46,541 nucleotides of DNA, taken from the NCBI GenBank assembly GCA_017881725.1, contig JADGQO010000225.1, forward strand, positions 1 to 46,541, in the 5' to 3' direction. A program made the translations under genes and the position numbers. Within the stretch, counting starts at the first letter, position 1. Every line of letters starts with the position of its first letter. Of the stretch, positions 15,420 through 23,397 are shown in pieces. This DNA comes from Fibrobacteria bacterium. Its GTDB lineage: Bacteria > Fibrobacterota > Fibrobacteria > UBA11236. The notes beneath the pieces were generated by a model. The model was not told the origin of the DNA. It saw nothing but the letters and a program-made list of their open reading frames with translations, and did not search any database.

Positions 15420-17403
15420 AAATCCATCGCTTCCCCTTCATGACTTCATCGATGGGGATGGTTTTGCTCCGGTGCTTGAGCACGGTGCCCGGATAGGCCG
15501 TTCCGGACACGGAGATATGACAATCGCTGGGGTTGTAGAGGACCGCTTCCAGTTCGTTGAGCTTGGCGTTGAGCCCGGTGCGCACCCGTTCCAGGAAACT
15601 CACGACTCCCCTTACCCGCTCCTTCAGCAGCCGGTTCTCGGGATTTTTGCCGCCTTCCCAGCGAACGATCACTTCCAGTTTATCGCGCCGCTTCTCCAGG
15701 AATTCCAAATCGGCCCGGACCGACTTCAAGGTTTCGCGCTTGCGCATAAGTTCGGCCTCGACTTCGAAGTCCTTGCCTACCTCGAGGATGGTCTTCGCGC
15801 CCGCGTCGTTGCCGGCGTTGTGGATCTCGATGCTCTCGTAGGCGACCAGGTGCCCGCCGATCACGGAGTGGGAGCCGGACTTCATCAGCACGGACTTCCT
15901 GGCCAGGAGTTGGCCGTTCAACACTTCGTTGTATACCACGATGTTGGCGTGGGATTCAATGCGCTGGTTATGGATGTATCCGATCGTCACCGAGTTGAGT
16001 TTCGACTTGATCAGCCCGGTGTCCCCTCCGATGACGCCGCCTTTGATGATGATGTTTCCCTCGGATACCACCACCCCGTTCTCCACCACTCCGCTGATGC
16101 CTACGTCTCCTTTGGCTTCCACGGAAAACTTGTCGAGTACGTTGCCATCGACCTCGATGGAACCGGGGAATTTGAGATTTCCGGTCCGGAAGGAAACATC
16201 GTTGCTGACCTTGAGCGTGTCGACTACGTACGGAACCCCGTCTTCCACGGCGAGCTTCCCGCTTTTGGAAGCCAAAATGATGTCCGGGGCGTCGGGGGCG
16301 AACTCCGTGTTCTGGCCGGGCTTCACTTGCACGGAGGTTCCGGCCTTGGGCAAGGTGATGTTGCCGAACACATCCCTCCCGGCCAGGCCTGGCTGGGGAG
16401 GCAGGACGCGGGCCAGCGTCTCGCCCTTGGCTACGGTCCGGAAGAAGCTGAAGGACTTGAAATCCATGTTGTGGACCGAGTCCGAATCGGGAAGGTCCGG
16501 CTCCGGATTGACGAGCAACTGGACGCTTTCGTTCTGGCCCGGCTTCGGCAGGTTCCCCGCGACCAGCAGGACCTCTTGCTCCAGGCCATCCCGAAGGAAG
16601 GCCGTCATGGCCGTGCGGACGCGGTCTTCATTCTGCATGAGCTGGAGGCCCATCCGGGCCATGGTCATTTTCATGGATTGGACGGCCTGCGTGACCTCGA
16701 TATCGCTGCGCACGATTTCCTTCTGCAGGACCAGCCAGGCATTGAGCTTGTCATCGGAGACCCGGATCAAGCCGGGCAGGGATCCGGTGGCTCCCAGAAC
16801 TTGGAGGGTATCTTCCACCAGGGCCAGGATCCCGGCATCCTTCGCCACCCATTTCCGTTCCAGTTTGACGATGCCGCGTCCAGCGGCCGGCAGGGACACG
16901 GTGTAAGAGTGGAATGGGATCGCCTTGCCAAACACGTCGCGGCCGGGTTTTCCTTCGCGTATGGAAAGAAAGCTGAGGAGGGTCTGCCGGGAATCCACCA
17001 GGCACTCCGGGTTGATCCCTTTCTTGACTTCCTCGTATTCTTGCTCTTCCAGCTTCCGCTCCGCGGCCTCGATCTCGCGCGGTTCGGATAGGTAGGACTT
17101 GTGGAACATCAAGCCTTCGGCTTCCTCGTGCGCGGGAGTGATTCCGCTGGCCAGAATGGAGGATTGTATCTCTTCTAGGATCAATGCGAGTTTGCCTTTG
17201 TCCGACGAGGCGTCCTTAAGCAGCGAACAGATCGTTTCCACCGAGCCCGTGTCGATCAGATCCGGCGCGAGCCCTTTGGTGATGAGAAAGCTGCTTAGGC
17301 TTTGATGGGTGGGGAATTGCGCGCGCCACGCGGCGGGATCGAAGTCTCGAATGGAGAGTTTCGCCTCCAGTCCATCGTTGCAAACGAGAACCTCAACCAG
17401 CAT
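15406..17403 (-). CDS. FapA/DUF342 family protein
   Basis: The 665-residue protein has an N-terminal region (1-150) without a clear match, then the DUF342/FapA core (about 155-540). That core is a right-handed beta-helix of repeated turns: GKPGRDVFGK, then GLAGRDVFGN, GNVLDKFSV, GDVGISGVVENG, GNIIIKGGVIGG and SVLMKSGSHSVIGGH. A coiled coil (about 545-620) and a short beta tail end the protein. DUF342 proteins resemble polymerising bactofilin/MinC-like folds, and FapA of Vibrio takes part in signalling to a PTS component; the molecular role is otherwise unclear. The ATG lies inside the end of the upstream receiver-like gene (11-bp overlap), so the two are translationally coupled. No membrane segment is visible, so it is cytosolic. 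Confidence 0.87.
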   Translation of the reverse strand: MLVEVLVCNDGLEAKLSIRDFDPAAWRAQFPTHQSLSSFLITKGLAPDLIDTGSVETICSLLKDASSDKGKLALILEEIQSSILASGITPAHEEAEGLMFHKSYLSEPREIEAAERKLEEQEYEEVKKGINPECLVDSRQTLLSFLSIREGKPGRDVFGKAIPFHSYTVSLPAAGRGIVKLERKWVAKDAGILALVEDTLQVLGATGSLPGLIRVSDDKLNAWLVLQKEIVRSDIEVTQAVQSMKMTMARMGLQLMQNEDRVRTAMTAFLRDGLEQEVLLVAGNLPKPGQNESVQLLVNPEPDLPDSDSVHNMDFKSFSFFRTVAKGETLARVLPPQPGLAGRDVFGNITLPKAGTSVQVKPGQNTEFAPDAPDIILASKSGKLAVEDGVPYVVDTLKVSNDVSFRTGNLKFPGSIEVDGNVLDKFSVEAKGDVGISGVVENGVVVSEGNIIIKGGVIGGDTGLIKSKLNSVTIGYIHNQRIESHANIVVYNEVLNGQLLARKSVLMKSGSHSVIGGHLVAYESIEIHNAGNDAGAKTILEVGKDFEVEAELMRKRETLKSVRADLEFLEKRRDKLEVIVRWEGGKNPENRLLKERVRGVVSFLERVRTGLNAKLNELEAVLYNPSDCHISVSGTAYPGTVLKHRSKTIPIDEVMKGKRWIFKPG

Positions 17404-17845
17404 GCTTCAGGCTCTTTTCCCATTTAACCAGAACGGCGAGAATCTTTTCCCTTTCGCCCGGCTCCAGCGCCGGCGGTTTGTCGGCGTAGTCCAGGCATCG
17501 CGAGAACTCCTTGATGTCCAGCGGCTTCGCGAGGATGCCCATGAGGTTCGCATGCAATCCCATCAGTTTCGCATCCTTGGCCGGGGTTTCGCTGAGGAGG
17601 TAAACCGGTATCGTGATGCCGGCCCGGGCCAGCCCCCTCAAGATCCGACCCGCATCGATGCGCTGCGCATGCGCGCCGATGAAGATCACCTTATAGTGCT
17701 TGACGAGCGCCTGATGCAAACCCAGCGCCTCCGAATCGGTGGAGTTGACCTCAAGTCCCCGGGACTGGCAATACTTTTCGACGAACCGCAAGAAGGGCGG
17801 CGGCGCATCGATATGGAGCACGCGCGTGCTACCTTTAACGTCCAT
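17393..17845 (-). CDS. Receiver-like protein without the phospho-acceptor Asp
   Basis: The 150-residue protein follows the CheY pattern: beta1 (RVLHIDAPP), beta3 (YKVIFIGAHA), beta4 (IPVYLLSET) and beta5 with the conserved Lys (GILAKPLD, Lys107). Where the phospho-acceptor Asp should end beta3, the sequence has Gly57-Ala58, and the acidic pair after beta1 is reduced to one Asp (Asp13). It should therefore not be phosphorylated in the classical way and is probably a pseudo-receiver acting as a protein-interaction module. Its stop overlaps the FapA start, which argues for a functional link. AAGGA precedes the ATG at good spacing. Confidence 0.78.
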   Translation of the reverse strand: MDVKGSTRVLHIDAPPPFLRFVEKYCQSRGLEVNSTDSEALGLHQALVKHYKVIFIGAHAQRIDAGRILRGLARAGITIPVYLLSETPAKDAKLMGLHANLMGILAKPLDIKEFSRCLDYADKPPALEPGEREKILAVLVKWEKSLKHAG

Positions 17846-17880
17846 TAACGATCCTTAGGTAAATACCCTAATAGATTAAC

Positions 17881-17910
17881 ATTGGAACACCTGGGAAATC
17901 TCCTTGTCAA
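17881..17910 (-). promoter_or_regulatory. Candidate promoter of the pseudo-receiver-FapA operon
   Basis: On the minus strand a perfect -35 TTGACA (17905-17910) is followed after 18 bp by TCCAAT (17881-17886), about 35 nt upstream of the ATG at 17845. Confidence 0.45.
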
Positions 17911-17950
17911 TCCGACAGATAGAATTATAGATGCTTACAGTTTGTGCGCA

Positions 17951-17990
17951 ATTTGACTCGTGATGGTCTTATTTGACTCGTGATGATCTT
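17951..17990. repeat. Tandem direct repeat, 2 x 20 bp
   Basis: ATTTGACTCGTGATGGTCTT (17951-17970) is repeated immediately at 17971-17990 with a single mismatch (G to A). It lies in the shared upstream region of the divergent pseudo-receiver/FapA and CheX/CheY operons, so it is a candidate regulator-binding site with sites on the same face about two helical turns apart. Confidence 0.6.
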
Positions 17991-18059
17991 GAATGCCATC
18001 GTCCTATTTCGGCAGAGCCAATGGCGAAGTAAAATCCTAGCCTCCGGTGCCGCCAGGTG

Positions 18060-18065
18060 TATAAT
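18060..18065 (+). promoter_or_regulatory. -10 box TATAAT of the CheX-CheY operon
   Basis: A consensus TATAAT ends 9 nt before the ATG at 18075. AGGGGG between the two may serve as a Shine-Dalgarno if transcription starts early enough. No good -35 was seen. Confidence 0.5.
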
Positions 18066-18074
18066 TAGGGGGAA

Positions 18075-18563
18075 ATGAAAGAAACCCAACTTCGTGAGCT
18101 GCTCGGCAAGGGGCTGCCCAAAATTGCAGCCGCGTCGATCAATGCCATGTATCCGCTCGGTTTCCAAGCCGTGTCGGAGCCTGCCCGCGACTTTGCGGTG
18201 GACGCGCAGGTGGTGGGTACCCAACTCGTCTATACCCGCAATTTCCAGGTCTATTCCTTCCTGGTCATGGATTTGAACCATATCTTCAACCTGGGATTGC
18301 GGTCCTTTCCCAAATACAGCCGCCAGGAAATTCCCAAGATGGTGGTGTCGGCCAATGGAGAAGCGCTCAATACCATCGTCGGTAAGCTGGCTTACCTGGT
18401 GGGAAAGGTGGATGAAGTCGATGACGTCACCACTACCCCTCCCATGGTGATTAATTGCACGGGGCCGAACCGAGTGATGGTGCGTAAGGCGGACTGCGTT
18501 TTCCTGAAGCTGGCTACCGACGACCTGTCCATGCTCGTCATCGCCGTTGTCCAACAGGTGTAA
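18075..18563 (+). CDS. CheX-like phosphatase
   Basis: The 162-residue protein has the CheX/CheC-type layout with the catalytic ExxN motif in ANGEALNTIVGKLA (Glu96 and Asn99), followed by the beta strands PPMVINCTG and FLKLATDDLSMLV. CheX proteins are cytosolic dimers that dephosphorylate CheY-type receivers. A CheY gene follows after 15 nt, so the pair forms a dephosphorylation module. No flagellar, CheW or methyl-accepting protein gene is visible in the window, so the target pathway need not be chemotaxis. A PilZ- or FapA-linked process is equally possible. Confidence 0.8.
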   Translation: MKETQLRELLGKGLPKIAAASINAMYPLGFQAVSEPARDFAVDAQVVGTQLVYTRNFQVYSFLVMDLNHIFNLGLRSFPKYSRQEIPKMVVSANGEALNTIVGKLAYLVGKVDEVDDVTTTPPMVINCTGPNRVMVRKADCVFLKLATDDLSMLVIAVVQQV

Positions 18564-18578
18564 CGGTCGGAAGAGGAG

Positions 18579-18968
18579 ATGGAAGTGGAACGGACCGTTG
18601 TCATCGTGGACGATTCCCAGTTCATTGTGGATATGCTCAGCGGCGTCTTCACAGACAAGCTGGGGTTCCGGGTGGTGGCTACCGGAACCAACGGCATCCA
18701 GGCGGTCGCGCTGTACAAGCAGCATAGGCCCAACCTCATGACCATCGATTTCACCATGCCGGTCAAGGATGGGAAGGCCGCGTTGAAGGAAATTTTAGCC
18801 GAACATCCCGAGGCGCATATCCTGATAGTCACGTCGCAGATGGGTCCGCAGATAGTCGAGTGCCTCAAGCTGGGGGCCGCCGGCTATGTGGAAAAGCCTC
18901 TCGAGTTTGACAATCCGCAGTACGTGGAGGAGTTCACCGCGATCGTGAATGGCGCCGCGCCTCCTTAG
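18579..18968 (+). CDS. Stand-alone CheY-like response regulator
   Basis: This is a single receiver domain with all key residues: Asp11-Asp12 (VIVDDSQ), phospho-acceptor Asp57 (LMTIDFTMPVKDG), Thr/Ser at the end of beta4 (LIVTSQ) and Lys in beta5 (YVEKPL). No output domain follows (129 residues). GAGGAG abuts the ATG at 18579; a GTG at 18585 is better spaced from it and may be the true start. It is cotranscribed with CheX. The likely phosphodonor is the Hpt-bearing CheA-like kinase encoded convergently downstream, an inference from proximity. Confidence 0.92.
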   Translation: MEVERTVVIVDDSQFIVDMLSGVFTDKLGFRVVATGTNGIQAVALYKQHRPNLMTIDFTMPVKDGKAALKEILAEHPEAHILIVTSQMGPQIVECLKLGAAGYVEKPLEFDNPQYVEEFTAIVNGAAPP

Positions 18969-18993
18969 CAGGTGGTGAATCACTCCGCGCAAA

Positions 18994-19163
18994 TATAGCG
19001 CGTTGCATTGATTAGGTAGCAGCCCATCCGCGTTATTGCCCTCGCCGCGGTACTCGCCGAACCGCGAGCGGTTCGGACGTACCGCTTCTCTGGCGGCTTA
19101 GCGGCTGGGGACACGGCTATGTTACCTACTCCGCCTGCTCCCTAATCAATGCAACGCACTATA
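18994..19163. mobile_element. MITE-like element: long terminal inverted repeats with an internal hairpin
   Basis: The left arm (18994-19016) and right arm (19141-19163) are inverted repeats of 23 bp with one mismatch, and the pairing continues weakly inward for a few bases. The outer ends read TATAG and CTATA; the core GCGTTGCATTGATTAGG is identical. Between them, 19047-19085 folds into a strong hairpin (GCGGTAC and CCGAACCGC arms, GA loop). There is no coding capacity. The 170-bp unit sits between the convergent CheY and binding-protein genes and ends 8 nt before the latter's stop codon. It could be a miniature inverted-repeat transposable element (TA at the ends) or a large bidirectional terminator. 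Confidence 0.55.
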
Positions 19164-19171
19164 CCTATTCC

Positions 19172-20131
19172 CTATTCGAGAATCCGGTCCACGCTGCCCA
19201 GGTTTTCCCGGCCCACTCCCGCAATCTTGTGCGCTTGGGGCAGGTTCACGACCTTGATGATGGAGAGAGGTTGGCGAACCTTTCCGTCCGGAGCTGCGAA
19301 TCCAGCAGTCGAAAGCTCCACCACAATCTCTGCCAACTGCCGTCCCAGTTCCGTATGATCCGGGAGCACCGCCAAGGTGCCGAAGCCCAAACCGGGCTGC
19401 GCCAGGGCCTCTACGCCGACGATGACGGGTTTCCGGTATCGGTTAAGCATCGGAATCCAAACATCCCGCAGCAGCGCAGCCGTCAGCAGCGCATTGTCAT
19501 TGGGAACCCATAGGGCATCCACCTGCTCTTCCTCGAAAAGCGTTCGCAGGCCTTTCCGGATGGCCTTCCCGAAATTCTCCTCCTGGTTTTTAAGTACGAC
19601 GGCCGTCAGCGCAATGCCTTCCTGCCGGCAGTACTCCTTGTTCCCGGCCACGAAATCGCTCAGGAAATCCCGGTGGATGATCCCGATTTTGGGGAGGGGC
19701 CGTTTCAGGATGTCCCTCAGGTTCACGGCGGAAGTCAGGATGGGGATTTCATACGCGATGCCCGTGGCCAGTTTCAGTCCGACGATTTCATGATCCAGGG
19801 AAGCGGCCATCAGGGAGATGGACGGGACCGGCGGAACGGAATCCGGAAGGGAGGCTTGATAGCTCTTATAAAGATTAATGATGCGATTGTCCATCAGGAT
19901 GACGAGCCGCGGGGCGGTCCGCCGAATCGGTTCGGCCATGGCCTGGATGCCCGCGCCGGGCGCGAGGGTTTGCTGTCCAATAGTGAAATCCTCTCCGATT
20001 TCCCGGCCCATCCCGCGTATCACGGCGTCGTAATCCCCGCCTTCTGGGCGAAAGACCAACACGGGGTCCTTGGCGCAGGCAGTCGCAACCAGGAAAAGCC
20101 AGAGTGAAAGAAACGAGCCGCTCAGTCCCAT
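19172..20131 (-). CDS. Periplasmic binding protein, ABC_sub_bind type (COG2984-like)
   Basis: Starting at the ATG at 20131 the product has a signal peptide (MGLSGSFLSLWLFLVATACA), possibly with a lipobox ending in Cys. Two Rossmann-like lobes follow, with LVILMDNRIINLYKS, KIGIIHRDFLSDFV, ALWVPNDNALL and KPVIVGVEALAQPGL. The late region around DHTELGRQLAEIVVEL matches proteins annotated as ABC transporter substrate-binding of the TrpX/COG2984 type. No permease or ATPase gene is nearby, so it probably serves as a ligand sensor for the linked kinase rather than in import. The start codon overlaps the end of the previous gene by 10 bp, showing tight coupling. In-frame codons further upstream lie inside that gene and are not used. 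Confidence 0.8.
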   Translation of the reverse strand: MGLSGSFLSLWLFLVATACAKDPVLVFRPEGGDYDAVIRGMGREIGEDFTIGQQTLAPGAGIQAMAEPIRRTAPRLVILMDNRIINLYKSYQASLPDSVPPVPSISLMAASLDHEIVGLKLATGIAYEIPILTSAVNLRDILKRPLPKIGIIHRDFLSDFVAGNKEYCRQEGIALTAVVLKNQEENFGKAIRKGLRTLFEEEQVDALWVPNDNALLTAALLRDVWIPMLNRYRKPVIVGVEALAQPGLGFGTLAVLPDHTELGRQLAEIVVELSTAGFAAPDGKVRQPLSIIKVVNLPQAHKIAGVGRENLGSVDRILE

Positions 20132-20820
20132 TTCACGTCTCCGAGAAGCTTCCGCACCTCCGCGTCCATGGCCTTGAGGGCCTGTATCGCCTTGGGTGCC
20201 TCCGCGCCTTTGCGGATCGCCAGGCAAATCGTTCCGGCGCCGGCGCCGGGAATCGGAGTGACGACGAATTTCAATTGCGAGACGCCGCGGAAATAGTCCA
20301 CCTGAGCTTGGGTCACGAGAATTCCTGACGCCATTCCGAAGGTGAGCAAGGGCAAGAGGTCTTCGACCTTGGCCACGGTCTTGAGCGTCGGGGCGGATGG
20401 AAACATGCCGGCGACGAATTTTTGCATCCCCTTGCGTCCGAGGAAGTCGACCATGCCGATTTTGCTGCCTGCGATTTGGGTGGGGTCGAGCGCCTTCTCC
20501 ACGCTCATGATGAAAAATGGTTCCTGGGACTCGCCCTTACGCTTGCCGATGACGGTCACCCGATAACCTTCCAGGTTTGCGATCACTTCCGGGAGGGACA
20601 GGATGGCGTCCGGCGGTTTGGCCTTCACGCCATCCTCGAAGTCGGCGAAGCTGCCGAAGGCGGTCACGTCCAAGCCCGGCCCTGAGCTCGAGATCTCCTT
20701 TTGGAGGATATGCGGCCGCACGGTGGTGGGAAAGAAAACGAATAGGCTTTCGGAGGCCTGGGCCTTGGCGCCCCCGACCCAGCCCAGGAAAAACGCGGTG
20801 ATGACGACCCATACAGTCAT
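20122..20820 (-). CDS. Periplasmic phosphonate-binding-like protein (PhnD/SBP type)
   Basis: The 232-residue protein has a signal peptide (VWVVITAFFLGWVGGAKAQA) and a two-lobed binding-protein pattern: LFVFFPTTVRPHILQKE, PPDAILSLPEVIANL, GSKIGMVDFLGRKGMQKFV, LLTFGMASGILVTQ and KFVVTPIPGAG. This resembles the periplasmic PhnD-like domains often found in sensor kinases. It is in an operon between the CheA-like kinase (57 nt upstream) and the second binding protein (overlapping). TATGAT on the minus strand, about 12 nt before the ATG, could be an internal -10 box. The ligand is unknown. Confidence 0.72.
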   Translation of the reverse strand: MTVWVVITAFFLGWVGGAKAQASESLFVFFPTTVRPHILQKEISSSGPGLDVTAFGSFADFEDGVKAKPPDAILSLPEVIANLEGYRVTVIGKRKGESQEPFFIMSVEKALDPTQIAGSKIGMVDFLGRKGMQKFVAGMFPSAPTLKTVAKVEDLLPLLTFGMASGILVTQAQVDYFRGVSQLKFVVTPIPGAGAGTICLAIRKGAEAPKAIQALKAMDAEVRKLLGDVKWD

Positions 20821-20877
20821 GAACCCACTGTATCATAGCCGCGCCTGGCATTGCAATTCCGTGGCGGTCGGCGGCAT

Positions 20878-23250
20878 TTAGGATTCGAAGTCCGCCGGTA
20901 ACCGTAAAGTGATGCGTGTTCCCCGGCCCTTAAGCGTGGAGATGTCCACCGCGCCCCCCAAGGAGGTCGCCCAGGTGGCCACCGCGTCCATCCCCACGCC
21001 CAATCCGGAAAGCTCACCGCGTTGATCCCGCGTGGTCAAGCCCGGGAGCAGGATCAGGCCGGTTTTCTCCGCTTCCGTCATGGCGGCGACGCGCTCCGCT
21101 TGAATAGCTCCCAGGGCTATCGCCCGTTCCGTAACCTTGGCCGTATCGATTCCCTTTCCATCATCCTCGATGCGCACCGTGAGCCCTCCCTGGTCCCGCT
21201 CCAACGAGAGTTGGATGCTGCCCGCCTCCGGTTTCCCGGCCGCTATCCGTTCATCCCTAGTCTCCACGCCATGATCGAGCGCGTTCCGGAGCAGATGCAC
21301 CAAAGGCTCGTCGAGCGCGGCCAGGATGCGAGGGGAAATTTCCAGAGCCTCAGGACTGACTTGAAGGTGGACGGTTTTTCCCAACCGGCCCGCCAAGCGC
21401 GAAAGCATGGCACGGTACCGTTGCCCGGGAACGGAGAAGCGGACGTGGTCCAGGGTCCGGCAGGCGCAAAGCAATTCCTCCAGGCGGTCACGCAGAATCG
21501 ATTCGCGCTCGGAGACTAGGCCCGCCAGGGATTGCAGGCTCCGAATTTTGCGCTCCGGGATGGGAAGCGATGGTTCATCGCCTAGGCCCGAGAGCCGGCG
21601 GGCCAGGCTCTTGCCGCTTACGATGGCGGGCCGCAATTCCCGCTCCAGGATTTCGAGCAACTCGCCCGTGCGATTCGGCGTCGCGGCCGAGTCCCCGGAG
21701 CCGTCCGGAACGGCGGCCGGGTGGGAACGCATAGCGACCGCCACCAGCTCCGCCTTGCGGGCGGCGCGTTCCAGGGCCACGAACCCGTAGGTGGAGGCCG
21801 ATCCCTTCAGCGTGTGCAAGTCGCGCAGAACTTCGGCCAGCTCCTCGGCGGGCGGCTGTTCCGCCCCCCATTTCCGGCATAGGGAGAGGAGGCGCGTTTC
21901 CTTCGTCTCCACGTCCCGCAGAAATTCCGGCACCAGGGTCGCATTATTTACGATGCCGAGAATAGCGCGGACCTCGTCTTCGTGATTCTCCTTCTCCGCC
22001 CGCATCAGGGCTTCGATGCGCCGGGTTTCGGTCACGTCCTGGACCAGGACCATCAGCTTCACGGGCTTGCCTTGCCGATCCAGCATGGGCTGGAATCCGA
22101 TCTGGACGTAGCGCGTTTTGCCCAACTCTCCCGGAAGCGCGAGTTCAGCCAGCGGGCATAGACGAAGGATTTGCTTCCACTTCATCTTACCCTGGCGCAT
22201 GCGGGTCAATTCCAGCCACTCCATCCATTCCCGAAGCCCGGTCTTGTCCAGGCGGAAAAGCTCCGCCATGCTGGTGCGGGCCACGTCTTCCACGCCTAAG
22301 ATCGCGTTGGTGGTGGCGGCGTAGTCGGGATTCACCCGGCCGCCGTAATCGACCGTGAACAGGCCTTGCCCGATATTGTCCAGGATATCCCGGATCTCGC
22401 GGACCTTCTCTTCCACCATCTCATGCAGCCGTTCCGTGTACTCCTTGACCTTCCGCCGCATCACGTCGAAGTCGGCCGCCAGCAAGGCGATTTCATCCGT
22501 GCCGGATAGTTCCACCTCCTGATGGTAGTTCCCGCCCGCAATGGCATTGGCCGCCCGCTGCAGGCCCTCTATGGGCCGGGTCAGGCGCGTCGCGAATCGC
22601 TGCGAAACCAGGAAGGCCAGGGAGGCGGATAACAGGTTCAAGAACAAGACCGCGACAAGGGTACGGATCAGGGCTTGGCGGGACAAACGGGCCGCGTCGG
22701 AGATGGCTTGGTTCATCCTGGCGGTAGAGAGACCATATCTTATGGTGCCGACTTTTTCGCCATCCACCAGGATGGGCGCGGCGAACTCGAGGATTTCCAC
22801 CCCACCATGGATCAGCGTCTTATGGTTTTCTCCGGTCAGGCCGGCGGCCCAGAGACTGGCCGAGTCGTCCAGGCTTCTTGGTTCCTTGATTTGCCCTCCG
22901 GGGTTGTCGGAGTTGGCCATCACCCAGGGTTGCCTGCCGGCATCCATGAACACGCCATAGACCACGTCGGGATTTCGGGCCACGGTTGTGGAAACCAGAT
23001 CGGCGACCGCCCGGAAGGCATTGTCCTCCGCCATCCGGGGCAAGACCAGAGAATGGTCGGCGATCAAGTTCCGGCCTTTTTCCATCAGCTCGGACCGGAT
23101 TTCCGCGACCGTGTTGTCGCGTTGGCGGACTGCCAGCGATGTGAGGATCCACAGCATGGCCGCCAACAAGCCCGCCTGGGAGACCGCGAGCACCGTCAGG
23201 GAACTACGGAGGAGTTTTCTCCGGATGGTTTGGGGAGGTTTTATGTCCAT
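20878..23250 (-). CDS. CheA-like membrane histidine kinase (sensor-HAMP-PAS-Hpt-HATPase)
   Basis: The 790-residue protein has transmembrane segments at about 15-38 and 197-218 enclosing a periplasmic sensor region, then HAMP (about 220-270), a short coiled coil, a PAS-like domain (about 290-410), an Hpt domain with His479 in DLHTLKGSASTYGF, and a C-terminal HATPase. The ATPase resembles CheA: LLRNALDHGVET (N box), IEDDGKGID (G1) and GLGVGMDAV (G2). The CheW-like P5 domain and the P2 domain are absent, so it does not join a classical receptor array. No receiver is fused. It heads an operon with two periplasmic binding proteins that probably deliver the signal. The convergent CheY is the nearest possible phospho-acceptor. 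Confidence 0.88.
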   Translation of the reverse strand: MDIKPPQTIRRKLLRSSLTVLAVSQAGLLAAMLWILTSLAVRQRDNTVAEIRSELMEKGRNLIADHSLVLPRMAEDNAFRAVADLVSTTVARNPDVVYGVFMDAGRQPWVMANSDNPGGQIKEPRSLDDSASLWAAGLTGENHKTLIHGGVEILEFAAPILVDGEKVGTIRYGLSTARMNQAISDAARLSRQALIRTLVAVLFLNLLSASLAFLVSQRFATRLTRPIEGLQRAANAIAGGNYHQEVELSGTDEIALLAADFDVMRRKVKEYTERLHEMVEEKVREIRDILDNIGQGLFTVDYGGRVNPDYAATTNAILGVEDVARTSMAELFRLDKTGLREWMEWLELTRMRQGKMKWKQILRLCPLAELALPGELGKTRYVQIGFQPMLDRQGKPVKLMVLVQDVTETRRIEALMRAEKENHEDEVRAILGIVNNATLVPEFLRDVETKETRLLSLCRKWGAEQPPAEELAEVLRDLHTLKGSASTYGFVALERAARKAELVAVAMRSHPAAVPDGSGDSAATPNRTGELLEILERELRPAIVSGKSLARRLSGLGDEPSLPIPERKIRSLQSLAGLVSERESILRDRLEELLCACRTLDHVRFSVPGQRYRAMLSRLAGRLGKTVHLQVSPEALEISPRILAALDEPLVHLLRNALDHGVETRDERIAAGKPEAGSIQLSLERDQGGLTVRIEDDGKGIDTAKVTERAIALGAIQAERVAAMTEAEKTGLILLPGLTTRDQRGELSGLGVGMDAVATWATSLGGAVDISTLKGRGTRITLRLPADFES

Positions 23251-23285
23251 GGATGCTTTTCCGCGGGAAGGCTCCCGGCTGGGAG

Positions 23286-23314
23286 ATTATATCAAGCGGA
23301 TACAGACATCACAA
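23286..23314 (-). promoter_or_regulatory. Promoter of the kinase-binding protein operon
   Basis: On the minus strand TTGTGA (23309-23314) and a perfect TATAAT (23286-23291) are separated by 17 bp, about 36 nt upstream of the ATG at 23250. Confidence 0.55.
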
Positions 23315-23331
23315 CCAGAGTGCACAGCGCT

Positions 23332-23384
23332 GCGCCGTGCAACGCCGCGCCGCGCCGTGCCGTGCCGTGCAACGCCGCGCCGTG
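23332..23384. repeat. GC-rich short tandem and direct repeats
   Basis: The stretch is built from GCCGT and GCGCC units. GCCGTGCAACGCCGCGCCG occurs twice (from about 23334 and 23364). It lies between the two divergent promoters, so it may be a spacer prone to slippage. No coding sequence covers it. Confidence 0.6.
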
Positions 23385-23397
23385 ACGGGCGGCCGAC

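Noticed and set aside
15292..17091. A 599-codon open frame on the plus strand opposite FapA
   Set aside because: It is antisense to a recognised DUF342 protein, has His/Gly/Asp-rich shadow composition and no domain; it results from high GC and codon bias.
17951..17990. Tandem 20-mers as a replication iteron or attachment site
   Set aside because: There are only two copies, no replication initiator or integrase nearby, and the position between divergent promoters fits regulation better.
17925..18725. A 266-codon minus-strand open frame across CheX and CheY
   Set aside because: It lies opposite two recognised genes, is His-rich and matches no family.
19172..20820. The two binding proteins as parts of an ABC importer
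   Set aside because: No permease or ATPase gene is present in the operon or nearby; the leading gene is a sensor kinase.
20878..23250. The kinase as a classical chemotaxis CheA
   Set aside because: It has transmembrane segments, HAMP and PAS domains but no CheW-binding P5 domain, and no receptor or CheW gene is nearby.
23332..23384. Direct repeats resembling a CRISPR array
   Set aside because: Units are short, irregular and nearly contiguous, with no spacers of uniform length and no cas genes.
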